Below, piece after piece: positions 6,032 to 9,123 of a DNA stretch of 9,123 nt. The notes below the pieces were generated by a model, which was not told where the DNA came from, searched no databases, and saw only the letters and a program-made list of their open reading frames with translations. The stretch covers positions 1 through 9,123 of the forward strand of contig JAQVKR010000074.1 of the NCBI GenBank assembly GCA_028694565.1. Direction: 5' to 3'. Numbering within the stretch: position 1 is the stretch's first letter; each line of letters begins with the position of its first letter. The position numbers and the translations under genes are program-made. The DNA comes from Gammaproteobacteria bacterium. GTDB lineage: Bacteria; Pseudomonadota; Gammaproteobacteria; DSM-26407.

Positions 6032-7726
6032 GTGGAGCTGACCGGTGCCCAGATAGTGGTGCAGTTCCTCGAGGACGAGGGTGTGGACATCATCTTCGGC
6101 TATCCCGGGGGTGCTGTCCTGCACATCTATGACGCGCTGTATACACAGGACGCCGTAAAGCACATCCTGGTGCGCCACGAACAGGCGGCCACCCACGCCG
6201 CCGATGCCTATGCCCGCTCGACCGGCAAGGTGGGCGTTGCCCTGGTCACTTCCGGTCCGGGCGCCACCAATGCCGTGACCGGCATCGCGACCGCCTACCT
6301 GGACTCCATTCCGATGGTGGTGCTCACCGGGCAGGTCCCCACGCACCTCATCGGCAACGACGCCTTCCAGGAGGTGGACACGCTCGGCATCACCCGTCCC
6401 TGCGTGAAGCACAACTTCCTGGTCAAGGACGTGGCGGATCTGGCCGAGACCCTGAAGAAGGCCTTCTATCTCGCCGCCAGCGGCCGGCCGGGCCCGGTGG
6501 TCGTGGACATTCCCAAGGATGTGACCGCGGCGCGGACCGAGTACGTCTTTCCCAAGTCGGTGAAGATGCGCTCCTACAATCCCGTGGTGAAGGGCCACAC
6601 CGGGCAGATCAAGAAGGCCGTGGACCTCATGCTCGAGGCCAAGCGCCCCATGATCTACACCGGTGGCGGCGTGGTGCTGGGCGGGGCCGCCGAGGCGCTC
6701 ACCGAACTGACCCGGGAGCTGGGCTTTCCCATCACCAACACCCTGATGGGGCTGGGCGGCTATCCCGCCACCGACCCGCAGTTCCTGGGCATGCTGGGCA
6801 TGCACGGGACCTACGAGGCCAACATGGCGATGCACCACTGCGACGTGCTGGTGGCCATCGGCGCCCGCTTCGACGACCGGGTGACCGGCAACATCGAGAA
6901 GTTCTGCCCCACGGCCCGCATCATCCACGTGGACGTGGATCCGGCCTCCATCGCCAAGAACGTGAAGGTGGACATCCCCATCGTGGGACAGGTGGAGCCG
7001 GTCCTGCGCCAGGCGTTGCGGCTGCTGCGCGAATCGGGCGGCAAGTCCGACGCGGAGGCGCTCAAGGCGTGGTGGGACCAGATCGGCGAGTGGCGTTCGC
7101 TCGACTGCCTGAAGTACGACCCGGCCAGCGAGCGCATCAAGCCCCAGCTGGTGGTGGACACCCTCTACCGGGTCACCGGGGGAGACGCCTTCGTCACCTC
7201 CGACGTGGGCCAGCACCAGATGTTCGCCGCCCAGTTCTACAAGTTCGACAAGCCGCGGCGCTGGATCAACTCCGGCGGCCTCGGCACCATGGGCTTCGGC
7301 CTGCCCGCGGCCATGGGCGTGCAGTTCGCCCACCCCGACGCGACGGTCTGCTGCATCACCGGCGAGGGCAGCATCCAGATGAACATCCAGGAGCTCTCCA
7401 CCTGCCGCCAGTACGCCCTGCCGCTGAAGATCATCAACCTGAACAACGGCTTCCTGGGCATGGTGCGGCAGTGGCAGGAGTTCTTCTACCAGGGGCGCTA
7501 CGCCCAGTCCTACATGGAATCGCTGCCGGACTTCGTCAAGCTGGCGGAGTCCTACGGCCACGTGGGTATGCAGATCAGCCGTCCGGAGGACGTGGAGCCG
7601 GCGCTGCGCGAGGCCATCGCCCTCAAGGACCGGCTGGTGTTCATGGACTTCCTGGTGGACCCCACCGAGAACGTCTACCCCATGATTCCCGCCGGGGCCG
7701 GGCTCAACGAGATGATCCTGGTCTGA
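6032..7726 (+). CDS. ilvB: Acetohydroxyacid (acetolactate) synthase large catalytic subunit
   Basis: A 564-aa, IlvI-type catalytic subunit that condenses two pyruvates to 2-acetolactate, or pyruvate with 2-oxobutyrate, using thiamine diphosphate, Mg and FAD; the first shared step of Val/Leu/Ile synthesis. From GTG 6032 it reads [19 protein letters not shown], as expected for the family. The N-terminal ThDP domain carries the catalytic Glu50 ([15 protein letters not shown]) and the SGPGATN loop. The central FAD domain includes [13 protein letters not shown] and [10 protein letters not shown]. The C-terminal ThDP domain has GEGSIQMN (444-451) followed at 471-472 by the Asn pair, and then LGMVRQWQ. 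The metal-binding motif is GEG rather than GDG, which I recall also in other proteobacterial IlvI proteins. It is the first gene of the operon, with ilvH 35 nt downstream, and is probably attenuated. Confidence 0.98.
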   Translation: MELTGAQIVVQFLEDEGVDIIFGYPGGAVLHIYDALYTQDAVKHILVRHEQAATHAADAYARSTGKVGVALVTSGPGATNAVTGIATAYLDSIPMVVLTGQVPTHLIGNDAFQEVDTLGITRPCVKHNFLVKDVADLAETLKKAFYLAASGRPGPVVVDIPKDVTAARTEYVFPKSVKMRSYNPVVKGHTGQIKKAVDLMLEAKRPMIYTGGGVVLGGAAEALTELTRELGFPITNTLMGLGGYPATDPQFLGMLGMHGTYEANMAMHHCDVLVAIGARFDDRVTGNIEKFCPTARIIHVDVDPASIAKNVKVDIPIVGQVEPVLRQALRLLRESGGKSDAEALKAWWDQIGEWRSLDCLKYDPASERIKPQLVVDTLYRVTGGDAFVTSDVGQHQMFAAQFYKFDKPRRWINSGGLGTMGFGLPAAMGVQFAHPDATVCCITGEGSIQMNIQELSTCRQYALPLKIINLNNGFLGMVRQWQEFFYQGRYAQSYMESLPDFVKLAESYGHVGMQISRPEDVEPALREAIALKDRLVFMDFLVDPTENVYPMIPAGAGLNEMILV

Positions 7727-7761
7727 ACCGGCACGCCACAGACGGACGGGCATACTGAACT

Positions 7762-8253
7762 ATGCGGCACATCATTTCGATACTGATGGAAAACGAGGCC
7801 GGTGCGCTGTCCCGGGTGGCGGGGCTGTTCTCCGCCCGGGGCTACAACATCGAGTCGCTCACCGTGGCGCCCACCGAGGATCCCACGGTATCGCGCATGA
7901 CCCTGGTCACCAGCGGATCGGAGGAGATCATCGAGCAGATCACCAAGCAGCTGAACAAGCTGGTGGACGTGGTGAAGCTGCTCGATCTCACCGAGGGTCC
8001 CCACATGGAGCGCGAGATGATGCTCATCAAGCTGCGCGCCACCGGCACCGGCCGGGAGGAGCTGAAGCGCCTGGTGGACATCTTCCGCGGCCGCATCATC
8101 GAAGTGACCGCCTCCACCTACACCGTGGAGCTGACCGGCAACAGCGGGAAGCTGGATGCGTTCCTGGAGGCCGTGGGGGAACTGGTCATTCTCGAAGTCG
8201 TGCGCTCCGGAGTGCTCGGCATCGCCCGCGGCGAGAAGGGCCTGCGGGCCTGA
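7762..8253 (+). CDS. ilvH: Acetohydroxyacid synthase small regulatory subunit
   Basis: A 163-aa regulatory subunit (also named ilvN), the same length as E. coli IlvH. It activates the catalytic subunit and confers valine feedback inhibition. The N-terminal ACT domain (about 1-75) begins MRHIISILMENEAGALSRVA and contains RGYNIESLTVAPTEDPTVSRMT; the C-terminal domain includes MEREMMLIKLRA, FRGRIIEVTASTYTVELTG and VARSG-like VVRSGVLGIARG. Asn11, Gly14 and Asn29, positions whose change makes E. coli IlvH valine-resistant, are all kept, so feedback by valine is expected. The Shine-Dalgarno is weak (GGACGGG near 7744-7750, about 11 nt away), and the gene follows ilvB by 35 nt, in line with translation from the shared operon mRNA. 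Confidence 0.98.
   Translation: MRHIISILMENEAGALSRVAGLFSARGYNIESLTVAPTEDPTVSRMTLVTSGSEEIIEQITKQLNKLVDVVKLLDLTEGPHMEREMMLIKLRATGTGREELKRLVDIFRGRIIEVTASTYTVELTGNSGKLDAFLEAVGELVILEVVRSGVLGIARGEKGLRA

Positions 8254-9123
<870 letters not shown>

Noticed and set aside
5873..7753. A 626-codon minus-strand open frame across ilvB
   Set aside because: Same cause: low-complexity His/Gly/Leu composition antisense to an unmistakable IlvB.

Overview
This window looks like a piece of a high-GC gammaproteobacterial chromosome. The third codon positions are very GC-rich. ClpB and IlvH match the E. coli proteins closely along their length, and the ketol-acid reductoisomerase is the short class I type. The DUF3579 and DUF4124 families are typical of Beta- and Gammaproteobacteria. 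A Chromatiales/Ectothiorhodospiraceae-like host is my inference; no taxonomic marker gene is present.

Layout, left to right. (1) 2-151: the C-terminal end of a membrane transporter, probably UMF1-type MFS, overlapping by 4 bp a PlsC-like acyltransferase (148-837). (2) 1059-3653: clpB, preceded by a near-consensus heat-shock (sigma-32) promoter at 996-1023. (3) 3654-4026: a 373-base stretch without a gene. It is a mosaic of repeats: a long imperfect inverted repeat with hairpins between the arms, then a GTAG-headed REP-like palindrome. (4) 4027-4269: a small conserved-looking hypothetical gene, convergent with a minus-strand pair, a MIF-family tautomerase (4348-4692) and a secreted DUF4124 protein (4706-5176). 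Another repeat copy and a bare hairpin lie between the convergent genes. (5) 5358-5642: a minus-strand DUF3579 gene, divergent from the branched-chain amino acid operon. (6) 6032 to the end: ilvB-ilvH-ilvC, encoding the large and small subunits of acetohydroxyacid synthase and then ketol-acid reductoisomerase. These catalyse the first two steps of the valine/leucine/isoleucine pathway.

The ilv operon has a leader of about 190 nt that ends in a clear intrinsic terminator placed just before the ilvB ribosome-binding site, so transcription attenuation is likely. I see no convincing leader peptide, so the sensing mechanism is open. The ilvC reading frame is broken by an apparent 2-nt deletion after codon 136. 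On both sides the conserved residues fall at their expected numbers once the two bases are restored, so either the sequence has an error or the gene is disrupted.

I found no CRISPR array, tRNA, rRNA, transposase gene, phage gene or defence system. Most of the window is housekeeping. The points most worth checking are the ilv leader, the ilvC frameshift and the repeat mosaic.
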